A DNA stretch of 31,519 bases from an uncultured Christensenellaceae bacterium (lineage in GTDB: Bacteria > Bacillota > Clostridia > Christensenellales > Borkfalkiaceae). Within the stretch, counting starts at the first letter, position 1. Each line of letters opens with the position of its first letter. The DNA lies in the NCBI GenBank assembly GCA_910588465.1, contig CAJUOP010000023.1, positions 1-31,519 on the forward strand, given 5' to 3'. The notes under the pieces were generated by a model. That model did not search any database. It was given only the letters and a program-made list of their open reading frames with translations, and was not told the origin of the DNA. A program made the translations under genes and the position numbers. Of the stretch, positions 7,092 to 14,658 are shown piece by piece.

Positions 7092-8861
7092 TTAGTTTTC
7101 GCAATTCTTCTTTAAGGTCGCAAGACTTTCGGCAAGCTCCTTAGGCAGTCTGTCGCCGAACTGTTTGTAATATTCTTTGATCTCGTCCGCCTCGGCGCTC
7201 CAACGCTTTTTGTCGATGAACAGAATCTTTTCCAAATCTTCCGTCGTCATATCCAGCCCGTCAAGATCGATATCCTTCGCATAGGGCAGGAAGCCGATCG
7301 CCGTTTCCTTCGCGTCTACTTCGCCCGCGCAGCGCTTTAAAATCCATTCGAGCACGCGCATATTGTCGCCGAAGCCCGCCCAGAGGAACTCTCCGTTCTC
7401 GTCCTGACGGAACCAGTTTACGTTAAAGATCTTAGGCGGATTTTTCACCTTTTTGCCCATGTCGATCCAGTGTTGGAAATAGTCGCCCATATGATAGCCC
7501 GCGAACGGCTTCATCGCCATGGGGTCGTGACGGAGCACGCCCACCGCACCCGTCGCCGCAGCCGTCGTTTCCGAGCTCATGATCGAGCCGACGAACACGC
7601 CGTGGTTCCAGTCGCGCGACTGATAAACAAGGGGAGTCGTGGTCGCTCTTCTTCCGCCGAACACGATCGCGTCGAGCGGCACGCCCTCTTTGGAATTGAA
7701 CATTTCCGAAAGACAGGGGCAGTTCACCGCGGGAGCCGTGAATCTCGAATTGGGGTGCGCCGCCTTTACGCCGCTTTCGGGCGTCCAGTCGTTGCCCAGC
7801 CAGTCGATAAGCTTCTCGGGCGCGGGCTTGGAGAGCCCCTCCCACCAAACGGTGTTGTCGGCGGGATTGATGGCGACGTTCGTAAAGATAGTGCCCTTCT
7901 TGGTAGCAGCCAGCGCGTTGGGATTGGACTTCTCGTTGGTGCCGGGAGCAACGCCGAAGAATCCGTTTTCGGGGTTCACCGCCCACAGTCTGCCGTCCTC
8001 GCCTACGCGGATCCAGGCAATGTCGTCGCCCACGCATTCCACTTTATAGCCCTTTTCCAGATAGTGTTTGGGCGGGATAAGCATGGCGAGGTTGGTCTTT
8101 CCGCAAGCGGACGGGAACGCCGCCGCAAGATAGCGCTTTTTGCCGTCTGGATAGGTAACGCCCAGAATGAGCATGTGTTCCGCCATCCAGCCCTCGTTTT
8201 TGCCGAGGTAAGACGCAATGCGGAGTGCGAAGCACTTTTTGCCCAGAAGCACGTTTCCGCCGTATGCGGAGTTTACCGAAATAATGGTGTTATCCTCGGG
8301 GAAGTGCATGATATAGCGTTTTTCGGGGTCTACGTCGCACTTGCAGTGGAAGCCCTTGATGAAGTCGCCGTCTTTGCCGAGCGCCTTGTAGCAATCGAGC
8401 CCGACGCGCGTCATGATCGCCATGTTCAGAACTACGTAAATGGAGTCGGTCACTTCGATACCGATTTTGGAGAACGGAGAACCGACCACGCCCATGGAAT
8501 AGGGAATCACGTACATCGTGCGCCCCTTCATTTTTCCGCGGGCAATCTCACGGCAGAGCGCATACGCTTCTTTGGGATCCATCCAGTAGTTGATGGGGCC
8601 GGCGTCCTCCTTGTTCTTGCAGCAGATAAAGGTGCGCGCCTCTACGCGGGCAACGTCGTTTTCCGCCGTGCGGTGATAGTAGCAACCGGGAAGCTTTTCC
8701 TGATTGAGCTTGATCATCTCGCCCGATTTGCACGCCTGTTCGCGCAGGGCGGCAAGCTGAGCCTCGCTTCCGTCGATCCATACGATTTCGTCGGGTTGCG
8801 CGAGATCGGCGCTCTCCTTTACGAAATCGAGCACTTTACGGTTTTCTGTAAGCGCTTTCAT
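7092..8861 (-). CDS. pckG: phosphoenolpyruvate carboxykinase (GTP)
   Basis: Interconverts oxaloacetate and PEP with GTP/GDP, linking the C4-acid pool to glycolysis or gluconeogenesis. The GTP-type family is identified by FPSACGKTNLAM, whose P-loop is residues 251-257; the ATP type carries a different loop (GLSGTGKT). Further signatures are VGDDIAW (277-283, metal/nucleotide contact), GFFGVAPGTNEKSNPNA and the RFTAPAVNCPC segment. Length is 589 aa, usual for the family. GGAGG lies nine bases before the ATG. Monocistronic: its own promoter lies upstream and a strong bidirectional terminator follows. In anaerobic fermenters such enzymes often run in the carboxylating direction, but the direction here is not visible from sequence. 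The name pckA is also used for this gene. Confidence 0.96.
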   Translation of the reverse strand: MKALTENRKVLDFVKESADLAQPDEIVWIDGSEAQLAALREQACKSGEMIKLNQEKLPGCYYHRTAENDVARVEARTFICCKNKEDAGPINYWMDPKEAYALCREIARGKMKGRTMYVIPYSMGVVGSPFSKIGIEVTDSIYVVLNMAIMTRVGLDCYKALGKDGDFIKGFHCKCDVDPEKRYIMHFPEDNTIISVNSAYGGNVLLGKKCFALRIASYLGKNEGWMAEHMLILGVTYPDGKKRYLAAAFPSACGKTNLAMLIPPKHYLEKGYKVECVGDDIAWIRVGEDGRLWAVNPENGFFGVAPGTNEKSNPNALAATKKGTIFTNVAINPADNTVWWEGLSKPAPEKLIDWLGNDWTPESGVKAAHPNSRFTAPAVNCPCLSEMFNSKEGVPLDAIVFGGRRATTTPLVYQSRDWNHGVFVGSIMSSETTAAATGAVGVLRHDPMAMKPFAGYHMGDYFQHWIDMGKKVKNPPKIFNVNWFRQDENGEFLWAGFGDNMRVLEWILKRCAGEVDAKETAIGFLPYAKDIDLDGLDMTTEDLEKILFIDKKRWSAEADEIKEYYKQFGDRLPKELAESLATLKKNCEN

Positions 8862-8949
8862 GTGTTAATACCTCCGAAATGTTTTATTTGCAAATGTTTT
8901 GGGGCAAATTGCGGGAGCGAAAAAAGTTCTCCCATATTTCCCCATTTAT

Positions 8950-8978
8950 ATTATAACATAAAAGGCTGTCAAAGTAAA
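8950..8978 (-). promoter_or_regulatory. putative pckG promoter
   Basis: Minus-strand TTTACT (8973-8978), 17 bases, TATAAT (8950-8955). The -35 lies in the loop of the upstream gene's terminator hairpin, so the two elements are nested. Four of six -35 bases match. Confidence 0.55.
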
Positions 8979-8986
8979 CAGCCTTT
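8961..8986 (-). terminator. terminator hairpin after the XRE gene at 9035
   Basis: Stem AAAGGCTGT (8961-8969 and 8978-8986), followed on the minus strand by a short TTTTAT run. Weak-to-moderate, and placed just ahead of the pckG promoter. Confidence 0.6.
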
Positions 8987-9034
8987 CGGAAAAAAGTTTT
9001 TAAAATTTTTTGATTCGGCGCCCGCAAAGAAGAT

Positions 9035-9340
9035 TTATTTTGTATTTTTCATTAAATCCAAAAAAGACCTTTTTCTGTCGGCGGATAATTTGTTCAAAAT
9101 CTCCGTTATCTCTTTGTCCTGTTGATAGCTTGTATAGTTTTCAGCAAAGAACTCTGCGCAGGAAATTTCAAGTACGTTGATAATGTCCAAAAGCACTGGC
9201 ACCGATAAATTGAAATTTCTGCATTCAATTTGATTGATATATGTTGGGCTTTTCCCTAATCTTAAACTTAATTCTCTGGCTGAAAGATTTTTTCTGTTTC
9301 TGAAATACCCTATACGGAATGTTAATTCATCTAAATTCAT
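9035..9340 (-). CDS. XRE-family helix-turn-helix regulator (AT-rich island)
   Basis: A 101-aa Cro/C1-type DNA-binding protein: helices RIGYFRNRKNLSARELSLRL, then GKSPTYINQIE as the recognition turn, then VPVLLDIINVLEISCAEFF. A short charged C-terminal helix follows (ILNKLSADRKRSFLDLM). It resembles the other XRE protein in domain layout and length but not closely in sequence. Base composition is visibly more AT-rich than the neighbouring pckG and 10238-11200 genes, which suggests recent acquisition. It is divergent from the exported protein at 9508. The space between holds a 15-bp palindrome, a likely operator. No ribosome site of usual strength is visible before its ATG. Confidence 0.88.
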   Translation of the reverse strand: MNLDELTFRIGYFRNRKNLSARELSLRLGKSPTYINQIECRNFNLSVPVLLDIINVLEISCAEFFAENYTSYQQDKEITEILNKLSADRKRSFLDLMKNTK

Positions 9341-9386
9341 TGCGGTTACCTCGTACTTCTCAGTTTAAAGTATCCGCTTTATAAGG

Positions 9387-9401
9387 ATTGTCAGTGACAA
9401 T
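9387..9401. promoter_or_regulatory. 15-bp palindrome, candidate operator
   Basis: ATTGTCAGTGACAAT: two perfect 7-base arms around one G, 47 bases from the start of the XRE gene and about 50 bases upstream of the divergent promoter. Size and symmetry suit a small XRE dimer. Confidence 0.6.
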
Positions 9402-9450
9402 ATATAAAATTTTCTAATAAATATCATTATGATTATTTTAAACTAAATTA

Positions 9451-9479
9451 TTGACTTTATACTAAACATTGCGTATACT
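9451..9479 (+). promoter_or_regulatory. promoter of the small exported protein
   Basis: TTGACT (9451-9456), 17 bases, TATACT (9474-9479), 28 bases before the ATG at 9508. Confidence 0.7.
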
Positions 9480-9507
9480 GGTACTAATTATCTGTTAGGA
9501 ATACATT

Positions 9508-9921
9508 ATGAAAAGAATACTTTTAAAATTGTTAGTGTTTTGTTTATTAATAACAACTGTTTGCTGTTCGGCTTGCGACCATATTCCATTTACTTTAAAA
9601 ACGGGAACTTATGGGTTTGAAAAGGCTATTATTACAAATAAACTTACAAATGAAACGATAGAAAAAAACTTAGACGAAATATTTACCGATAACACAGCGC
9701 TGACGGAATGGGGCAATATTACCGGTTTTCAAATTTACATAAACGAAAATACAGAATACTTCCGCAAAAAAAATAACAGATATTATGTAATAAATGAAGG
9801 ACTTGCCTTTGAAATTATTGAAGATGATTTACTCTGTTTGCATTTTCCTTTCTGGCGCGGATATGACTATAATTTATATGATTTAAAAATCATTTTATGC
9901 TTGCAACAAATGTACGCTTAA
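9508..9921 (+). CDS. small exported or lipoprotein-like protein, unknown
   Basis: A 137-aa protein with a lysine/arginine start, a hydrophobic core (LLKLLVFCLLITTVCC) and a cysteine-rich junction (CCSACDH). This is a likely signal peptide. Lipidation is possible at the cysteine of SAC, although position -3 is Cys rather than the usual Leu. The mature part (about 23-137) is polar with several aromatic residues and no recognised domain. TAGGAA lies about eight bases before the ATG. AT-rich like its divergent XRE neighbour, so the two probably arrived together. No function can be assigned. Confidence 0.75.
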   Translation: MKRILLKLLVFCLLITTVCCSACDHIPFTLKTGTYGFEKAIITNKLTNETIEKNLDEIFTDNTALTEWGNITGFQIYINENTEYFRKKNNRYYVINEGLAFEIIEDDLLCLHFPFWRGYDYNLYDLKIILCLQQMYA

Positions 9922-9971
9922 AAAACGTTACTAGAAACCAGTTTAAACGAAATTTTACCAATAAGCTGTGC

Positions 9972-9994
9972 GGACTGCGTTCCCTCAGAACGAC
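9972..9994 (-). repeat. diverged half-copy of the inverted repeat at 10096
   Basis: Read on the minus strand, GTCGTTCTGAGGGAACGCAG matches the start of the element at 10096 (GTCATTCTGAGGGAGCGAAG) with three differences in twenty. It lies about 100 bases from it in the opposite orientation. Confidence 0.6.
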
Positions 9995-10095
9995 CGAATC
10001 AGTTGGACAGAACAACGGGAGCGGCAGGGATTGACACGACAGGCGGGACGGCTTTCCTCTTTGGGGCATGCCGAACACGGATTTTATTATTGCTT

Positions 10096-10187
10096 GTCAT
10101 TCTGAGGGAGCGAAGCGACCGCGAGAATCTCTTTCCCTTTGGGATAATCTTCATTTGAGATTCTTTCGGCTTTGCCTCAGAATGACA
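10096..10187. repeat. 92-bp MITE/REP-like inverted repeat
   Basis: Perfect 13-base outer arms, TGTCATTCTGAGG (10096-10108) and CCTCAGAATGACA (10175-10187). Imperfect inner arms ending in GAGAATCTC and GAGATTCT surround a short TTTCCC centre. The transcript would fold into a long hairpin. The GTCATTCTGAG...GAGATTC pattern resembles short interspersed repeats seen in many bacterial genomes. No open reading frame is inside it. With the diverged copy it fills the 316-bp gap 9922-10237, which otherwise holds nothing recognisable. Confidence 0.8.
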
Positions 10188-10237
10188 GGAATCGCGGAGC
10201 TGAAAAACGGTACATTATAACAAGCCGTGGACTCCCT

Positions 10238-11200
10238 TTAAGCCCTTTCTACCGTAACGTACTCCCCCGTATCCGCGTCCTGAAATACCACCCAAAAACC
10301 GTGCTCCTCCGAATAGGGAGAAAGGGGTACGAATACCGCTTGCTCTTTCATATTTTCGGGCGCGCCTGCTTCCGTCTTTTCCGCAGCCACGCATAAATAG
10401 CGCGGCTGCCCTTCCTTATAAATCACTCCGAGCAAAACCCCGTCCGAATTGACCCATTCCGAATAAGGAAACGCCTCCTTTAACCGTTCGTCGCGGGGGA
10501 ATTTGGCAAACGCTTTTTCGATCCGCTCGCTCACTTCCCGATAGTACGTAAGCTTCCCGCGCGGGAATTCGATCGGATGGACAGCGCGTTCATCTTTGCC
10601 AGGATCGCCGCCGCCCGAGACTGCTCTTTCTTTTTTTTCGCCGCTATTTTCAGCGTTTTCATTTTCATCGTCCGAGAATGTATAATAGTCGGCGGAGGCG
10701 ATAGCCTCGTCGTCGTAACAGAAGGGCGGACAAAAGGTGATCGCGGTTTCTTCCGTCTCCTCCCCTTTTTCTTTCCGCGCTTCCGTCGGAGCGGACGGCG
10801 CGCGCTTCGCCCGCTTGCTCTCGGCGTTATTTCCTGCGGTAAACGCGGAAAGCAGCGCCGCGTAAGAGACGGGCGCTTTTCCGCAATATCCGTACGCGAG
10901 CGGCTCGCTCTCCCCCCTTAAATAACACAACAGCACCGAAAAACCGTCGTTTAAAGACTGGGCGGCTTCCGTTTTCAGCGGTCGGTTGCCGTGCAGCTCC
11001 ATGCAAAAAATCGTTCCCCCGATCCAAACGGCAAGCCCGTACCGCCCCTCTTTTAAGGGCGCAAGATTACCGATTTTCGGCGTAAGCGTAAGCGTGCCGC
11101 CCAGCCGTTCGGCATAGACCGCGCCCGAAAGCATTCCGCCGTCCGCGGAAAATCCCTTTTTTACCTGTTTTAAAACGCACACCCGTTTTTCGTAAGCCAT
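10238..11200 (-). CDS. uncharacterised 320-aa protein, two domains with acidic linker
   Basis: I do not recognise a characterised family. The N-terminal part (about 1-120) is beta-rich (GTLTLTPKIGNLAPLKEGRY, then GGTIFCMELHGNRPL) and looks like a globular ligand- or partner-binding domain. Residues about 125-215 are a low-complexity acidic/lysine linker. The C-terminal domain (about 215-320) begins GKLTYYREVSERIEKAFAKF and includes PYSEWV, GVIYKEGQPRYLCV and HGFWVVFQDADTGEYV. That ending resembles uncharacterised domains in Lachnospiraceae proteins (possibly DUF6128; from memory, unverified). No signal peptide or membrane helix, so cytoplasmic. GGGAG precedes the ATG by about ten bases. Monocistronic. 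Confidence 0.82.
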   Translation of the reverse strand: MAYEKRVCVLKQVKKGFSADGGMLSGAVYAERLGGTLTLTPKIGNLAPLKEGRYGLAVWIGGTIFCMELHGNRPLKTEAAQSLNDGFSVLLCYLRGESEPLAYGYCGKAPVSYAALLSAFTAGNNAESKRAKRAPSAPTEARKEKGEETEETAITFCPPFCYDDEAIASADYYTFSDDENENAENSGEKKERAVSGGGDPGKDERAVHPIEFPRGKLTYYREVSERIEKAFAKFPRDERLKEAFPYSEWVNSDGVLLGVIYKEGQPRYLCVAAEKTEAGAPENMKEQAVFVPLSPYSEEHGFWVVFQDADTGEYVTVERA

Positions 11201-11302
11201 TTCTTCATTTCTCCCGCGAAAGTATTCATGATATTATATGCGTTATTTCACGGGGAACTTTTCTCGGATGCTGTCGTTTTATCGTTTTTTTTGCCGTATA
11301 TG

Positions 11303-11335
11303 AAAAAAACCGCCCGTGCAAAATTGCACGGGCGG
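11303..11335 (-). terminator. intrinsic terminator after the flotillin gene
   Basis: Stem CCGCCCGTGCA with its complement (11310-11335), AATT-type loop, then seven T on the minus strand (11303-11309). Confidence 0.9.
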
Positions 11336-11349
11336 CGACCATACGAAGG

Positions 11350-12732
11350 TTATTCCTCTTCCGCCTGCTCTTCTTCCGCCTTTTGCGGTGCCACGACGTT
11401 GGGCAGAGAAAGCCCCGCCATGTTGTACACCTCTTCGAGGGGAGGAAGGCTCTTTAACAGTCCGGACAAAAAGTTTGCGGTGGAGGTTTTCCCGTCCGCA
11501 TTCTGTCCGCCGTCCCATACGGTTACCTTGTCGATCTTCACGCCCGAGATCGCCTTTACCTGTTCGGCGACGATCTCCTCGAGCTTGTCGGCGATGAGCA
11601 GCCGCACCGCCTCTTCCGAGGTGCCCGCGCTCTTCACCAGCTCGCGCATACCCAACGCCTGTTTGGTAAGCTTTTCGCGCATACCGCGCGCTTCCGCGTC
11701 CATCTTCGCGAAAATCGCGTCCGCTTCTCCCTTTGCCTTGCGACGGATCTGCTCCGCAACCGCTTCCGCCTCGATTTCGAGCTTCTGCTTTTCGATATCC
11801 GCCGCGACGATGACGTCCGCTTCCTTGGTGGCGCGTTCTCTCGCCGCACGCGAAACTTCTGCCTGCTTTTCCGCAACATAGCTCTCTTCGAGGGCGCGCG
11901 CCGCCTGCACCTTTTCCGCCGTGACGGCAAGCTTTAACGCCTCCGCTTCCTTTTCGCGCAGGGTCGCCTGCGAGTGCGCAATTTCCGCTTTCGCCTTGTT
12001 TTCGCCCTCGATCGCAGCCGATTCAGCTTCCGCCACGCGAATACGCTCTTCCATTTTCGCGTTCGCCTGACCGATGGAACCTTTTTTGTCCTCTTCCGCG
12101 ACCGATACGCGCGCATCGTTGATCGCCTTTGCCGCGGCTTCCTTTCCGAGCGCGATGATATAGCCCGATTCGTCCGAAATATCCGTTACGTTTACGTTGA
12201 TCAGGCGCAAGCCCACTTTTTTCAGCTCGCCCTCCACGTTGCGGGAGATCGCTTCCAAAAACTTATCTCTGTCGGCGTTGATCTCCTCGATGTTCATGGT
12301 CGCGATGACCAGACGGAGCTGACCGAAGATAATGTCCCGCGCCAGATCGGAAACCTGATTGAGCGTAAGCATTCTCAGCCGCTCCGCAGCGTTCTGCATA
12401 ATGGCAGGATCGGTGGAGATACCCACGGTAAAGATGCTGGGCACGTCGATACGGATATTCTGTTTGGAAAGCGCGCTCTTTAAATCCACGGAAATGGAAA
12501 GGGGCGTCAAATCCATAAAGGTAAACTTCTGGATAAACGGGATCACGAAGGACGCGCCGCCGTGAACGCACTTTGCCGAACGGTACGTGCCGTCCGCGTT
12601 CGGTCTGATTTTACCGTAAATCACCATGATTTTGTCGGGCGGGCAGGTTTTGTATCTTACCGCTATCGTGAGAACGATCAGCACGAGGATAAGAACCGCC
12701 ACAACGATTGCCGCAATAATGGCAGGATGCAT
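11350..12732 (-). CDS. floT: flotillin-family SPFH membrane scaffold protein
   Basis: Organises functional membrane microdomains. An N-terminal hydrophobic helix (about 4-27, IIAAIVVAVLILVLIVLTI) anchors it. The SPFH/Band 7 domain (about 30-200) includes GGASFVIPFIQKFTFMDLTP and IIFGQLRLVIATMNIEEI. A long Ala/Glu coiled coil follows (about 205-350, with repeated EAE/KAE patterns), and then the flotillin C-terminal domain (GVKIDKVTVWDGG). Length 460 aa, somewhat shorter than B. subtilis FloT at about 509. It lies 13 bases downstream of an NfeD-like gene, the standard yuaF-yuaG arrangement. The end is an acidic Glu-rich tail. Confidence 0.93.
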   Translation of the reverse strand: MHPAIIAAIVVAVLILVLIVLTIAVRYKTCPPDKIMVIYGKIRPNADGTYRSAKCVHGGASFVIPFIQKFTFMDLTPLSISVDLKSALSKQNIRIDVPSIFTVGISTDPAIMQNAAERLRMLTLNQVSDLARDIIFGQLRLVIATMNIEEINADRDKFLEAISRNVEGELKKVGLRLINVNVTDISDESGYIIALGKEAAAKAINDARVSVAEEDKKGSIGQANAKMEERIRVAEAESAAIEGENKAKAEIAHSQATLREKEAEALKLAVTAEKVQAARALEESYVAEKQAEVSRAARERATKEADVIVAADIEKQKLEIEAEAVAEQIRRKAKGEADAIFAKMDAEARGMREKLTKQALGMRELVKSAGTSEEAVRLLIADKLEEIVAEQVKAISGVKIDKVTVWDGGQNADGKTSTANFLSGLLKSLPPLEEVYNMAGLSLPNVVAPQKAEEEQAEEE

Positions 12733-12745
12733 AAAAATTTTCTCC

Positions 12746-13393
12746 TTATTCTCTTATTTCTTCCGACGCTCCGTCGGGAGTTTCCTTCATTTTATCTCCG
12801 CCGATCCGCCTGACCACAGCAAAATCATCGGTATACGAGACGATAGTCACCTGTTCGTCCACGGAAATTTTTTCCGTTTCGTCCGTAACGGCGTCGATCT
12901 CCATAAATTTCCCCTGCGCCGTAAGGGTGATTTTTCCTCTGCCCTTGCGCTCCGCGGGGACGGACACGTAGACGGTCGCGTTCATGCCCGCCAGCTTTTC
13001 GCCCACCAGATTTCCCGAGCATTGCAGCTTGGAAATGCCTTTCATGGCAAAGCCCACCGCGAGCAGCGCGACCGAGCCCGTGGCAATGGAAATTAAGACG
13101 GGCGCCCATACGTTGTCGATAAAGCTTGCCGTGGCGAATCCGCACCAGCCGCCCAGCGAAAAGAATGCGGTGATGCTCTTTAACGTAAACAGCGAAAGTC
13201 CGCCGTCCGTGGAGATATCTCCGTCCATATCGAAATCCCCGTCGGCGTCGATATCCCCGCCGCCCGCAAACGACACGAGCAGCAATATAATTTGCACGAT
13301 CAAAAGTGCGGTAGCTACGACCGCGATCCAGAAAAATATGTGCTCCGTAACCGAAAGCGATTGCAGCCAACCCGCAGCCAAATAATTTGTCAT
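12746..13393 (-). CDS. NfeD-family membrane protein (YuaF-like)
   Basis: Partner of flotillin. A first hydrophobic helix lies at about 20-43. An acidic extracytoplasmic loop follows, GGDIDADGDFDMDGDISTDG (about 44-63), with alternating aspartates. Two closely spaced helices (about 66-115) come next, and then an OB-fold NfeD domain (about 125-205) containing GMNATVYV and GRGKITL. Length is 215 aa. AAGGAG lies six bases before the ATG and a TATAAT promoter lies upstream, so this gene heads the nfeD-floT operon. The Asp-rich loop could bind divalent cations (inference). Confidence 0.9.
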   Translation of the reverse strand: MTNYLAAGWLQSLSVTEHIFFWIAVVATALLIVQIILLLVSFAGGGDIDADGDFDMDGDISTDGGLSLFTLKSITAFFSLGGWCGFATASFIDNVWAPVLISIATGSVALLAVGFAMKGISKLQCSGNLVGEKLAGMNATVYVSVPAERKGRGKITLTAQGKFMEIDAVTDETEKISVDEQVTIVSYTDDFAVVRRIGGDKMKETPDGASEEIRE

Positions 13394-13410
13394 GATTTTC
13401 TCCTTATACT

Positions 13411-13439
13411 ATTATATAACGCAAAATTTATTTTTTTAA
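13411..13439 (-). promoter_or_regulatory. putative promoter of nfeD-floT
   Basis: Minus-strand TTAAAA (13434-13439), 17 bases, TATAAT (13411-13416), about 18 bases before the start codon. The -35 is weak; the upstream context is T/A-rich. Confidence 0.5.
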
Positions 13440-13471
13440 CCGAGTTGATACCGAAAACAGGGTTTTCCGTG

Positions 13472-13927
13472 TCACTCTCCGAGAAAGACGATCTCTTTTC
13501 CCTTTTCTCTCGCGTAATTCACCGTAAACGCGCTGCCTCCGCTCGATTTGGTGCAATACGCCAGCAATACGTCGCAGCAATCGACCATATATTTGTTGCG
13601 GATCAAAAAGCAGCCGTTGCGATACGCGGGAAAAAGCACCGTCCTTTTATTGCACCAGCTTAACAGCTCGCGATATTTTTTCCGCTCTTCCGCACAAAAT
13701 TTGTTTTCCTGCCCCGCATAAGGTATGCAGGCTTCGATATAAATGCGGTATTTCTGCTTTAAATCGGTAAGACACTCCAACGCGAGCAAATCGAACCCTT
13801 CCGCCATACCGCAAAAAAACGTGTCGCAGCCGGACCTTATCAGCTCTTCCAGCCTGTCGTACACGGCGTTTTTATCAAACTCAAGCGGAAGCTTTCTGTG
13901 CCCCGTCATCGCGCACGCCCTGCTCAA
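13472..13927 (-). CDS. SLOG-superfamily protein, DUF1273/YpsA-like
   Basis: A 151-aa cytoplasmic protein of the SLOG nucleotide-binding fold. Signatures are AMTGHRKLP near the start, CGMAEGFDLLALE (about 39-51), the NKYMVDCCDVLLAY segment and a closing GGSAFTVNYAREKGKEI. B. subtilis YpsA is the nearest named relative, and its ligand is uncertain. The start is taken as TTG at 13927, because AGGAGG lies eight bases before it and the TTG overlaps the rsmG stop as TTGA. An internal ATG at 13909 lacks a ribosome site. This overlap implies translational coupling with rsmG. Confidence 0.85.
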   Translation of the reverse strand: MSRACAMTGHRKLPLEFDKNAVYDRLEELIRSGCDTFFCGMAEGFDLLALECLTDLKQKYRIYIEACIPYAGQENKFCAEERKKYRELLSWCNKRTVLFPAYRNGCFLIRNKYMVDCCDVLLAYCTKSSGGSAFTVNYAREKGKEIVFLGE

Positions 13928-14622
13928 AGAGGATTCCTCCTCTCTTTTCCGTTTCCGCGCGGATATTTTTCGGGCGTCTGCTTTATTTTTAATACTTCCA
14001 CCAGCGTGCGCGCGCCGTAATTTTTCGGCAGCTCGTAGCTTACGCAGCTTCCTTTATTTCCGCCCAGGATACGAAACGCCGATTCCGCTTCCTTAACTTC
14101 CTCTTCCGCGTCCCCCTTGTAGGCGATCATCCGTCCGCCCGTTCTTACGAACGGCATACAGTATTCGCTGAGCGTATTCAGCCTTGCCACCGCTCGCGCG
14201 CAACACACGTCGAACTTTTCCCGAAAACGCTCCTCTCTTGCCAGCTCCTCCGCCCGCCCGTTTAAAACTTCCACGTTCGTCAAGCCGAGCTCTTTTACTG
14301 CGGTCTTTAAAAATTCGCACTTTTTTCCCGTGCTTTCTATCAACGTAAAACGCAAATCTTCCCTCACGATTTTGATCGGAAGAGAAGGGAATCCCGCGCC
14401 CGAGCCCACTTCGGCAACGCGTTCTCCCCTTAAAAAGAGGAATTCCCCCGCCAAACTGTCGATAAAATGTTTATAAACGATCTCTTCCCCGTCCGTAATG
14501 GCGGTAAGATTGTATTTTCCGTTATACTCCGTTAACAGATTTTTATAACGTTCGAACTTTTCCGCGTACGTTTTTCGAACGTACTGTTCGTATTTTTCAA
14601 ATTCGGGACCTTTTTGATTCAT
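13924..14622 (-). CDS. rsmG: 16S rRNA (guanine-N7) methyltransferase RsmG
   Basis: Methylates N7 of a conserved guanine in 16S rRNA using S-adenosylmethionine (formerly GidB). Signatures: YNLTAITDGEEIVYKHFIDS (about 36-55), the SAM loop EVGSGAGFPSLPIKI, ESTGKKCEFL, the CARAVARLNTL motif and a C-terminal KYPR. Length is 232 aa, as expected. A strong promoter places the transcription start at or one base before the ATG, so no ribosome site is possible. No other in-frame start lies close by. It is the first leftward gene from oriC, and a SLOG-fold gene is coupled to its end. In many Firmicutes rsmG precedes parAB; here it does not. Confidence 0.96.
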   Translation of the reverse strand: MNQKGPEFEKYEQYVRKTYAEKFERYKNLLTEYNGKYNLTAITDGEEIVYKHFIDSLAGEFLFLRGERVAEVGSGAGFPSLPIKIVREDLRFTLIESTGKKCEFLKTAVKELGLTNVEVLNGRAEELAREERFREKFDVCCARAVARLNTLSEYCMPFVRTGGRMIAYKGDAEEEVKEAESAFRILGGNKGSCVSYELPKNYGARTLVEVLKIKQTPEKYPRGNGKERRNPL

Positions 14623-14629
14623 ATTTTAT

Positions 14630-14658
14630 ATTATAACACGATTTTTCCGTTTTTTCAA
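14630..14658 (-). promoter_or_regulatory. rsmG promoter, near-leaderless
   Basis: Minus-strand TTGAAA (14653-14658), 17 bases, TATAAT (14630-14635). Seven bases separate the -10 from the ATG at 14622, so the mRNA should carry 0-2 untranslated bases. Confidence 0.75.

Noticed and set aside
7470..9125. 551-codon open frame opposite pckG
   Set aside because: Pure antisense of a conserved enzyme. It is rich in Arg/His/Val as expected for a shadow, with no domain or ribosome site.
9890..10078. 62-codon leftward frame
   Set aside because: It lies over repeat-derived DNA and the end of the exported-protein gene, without a start context.
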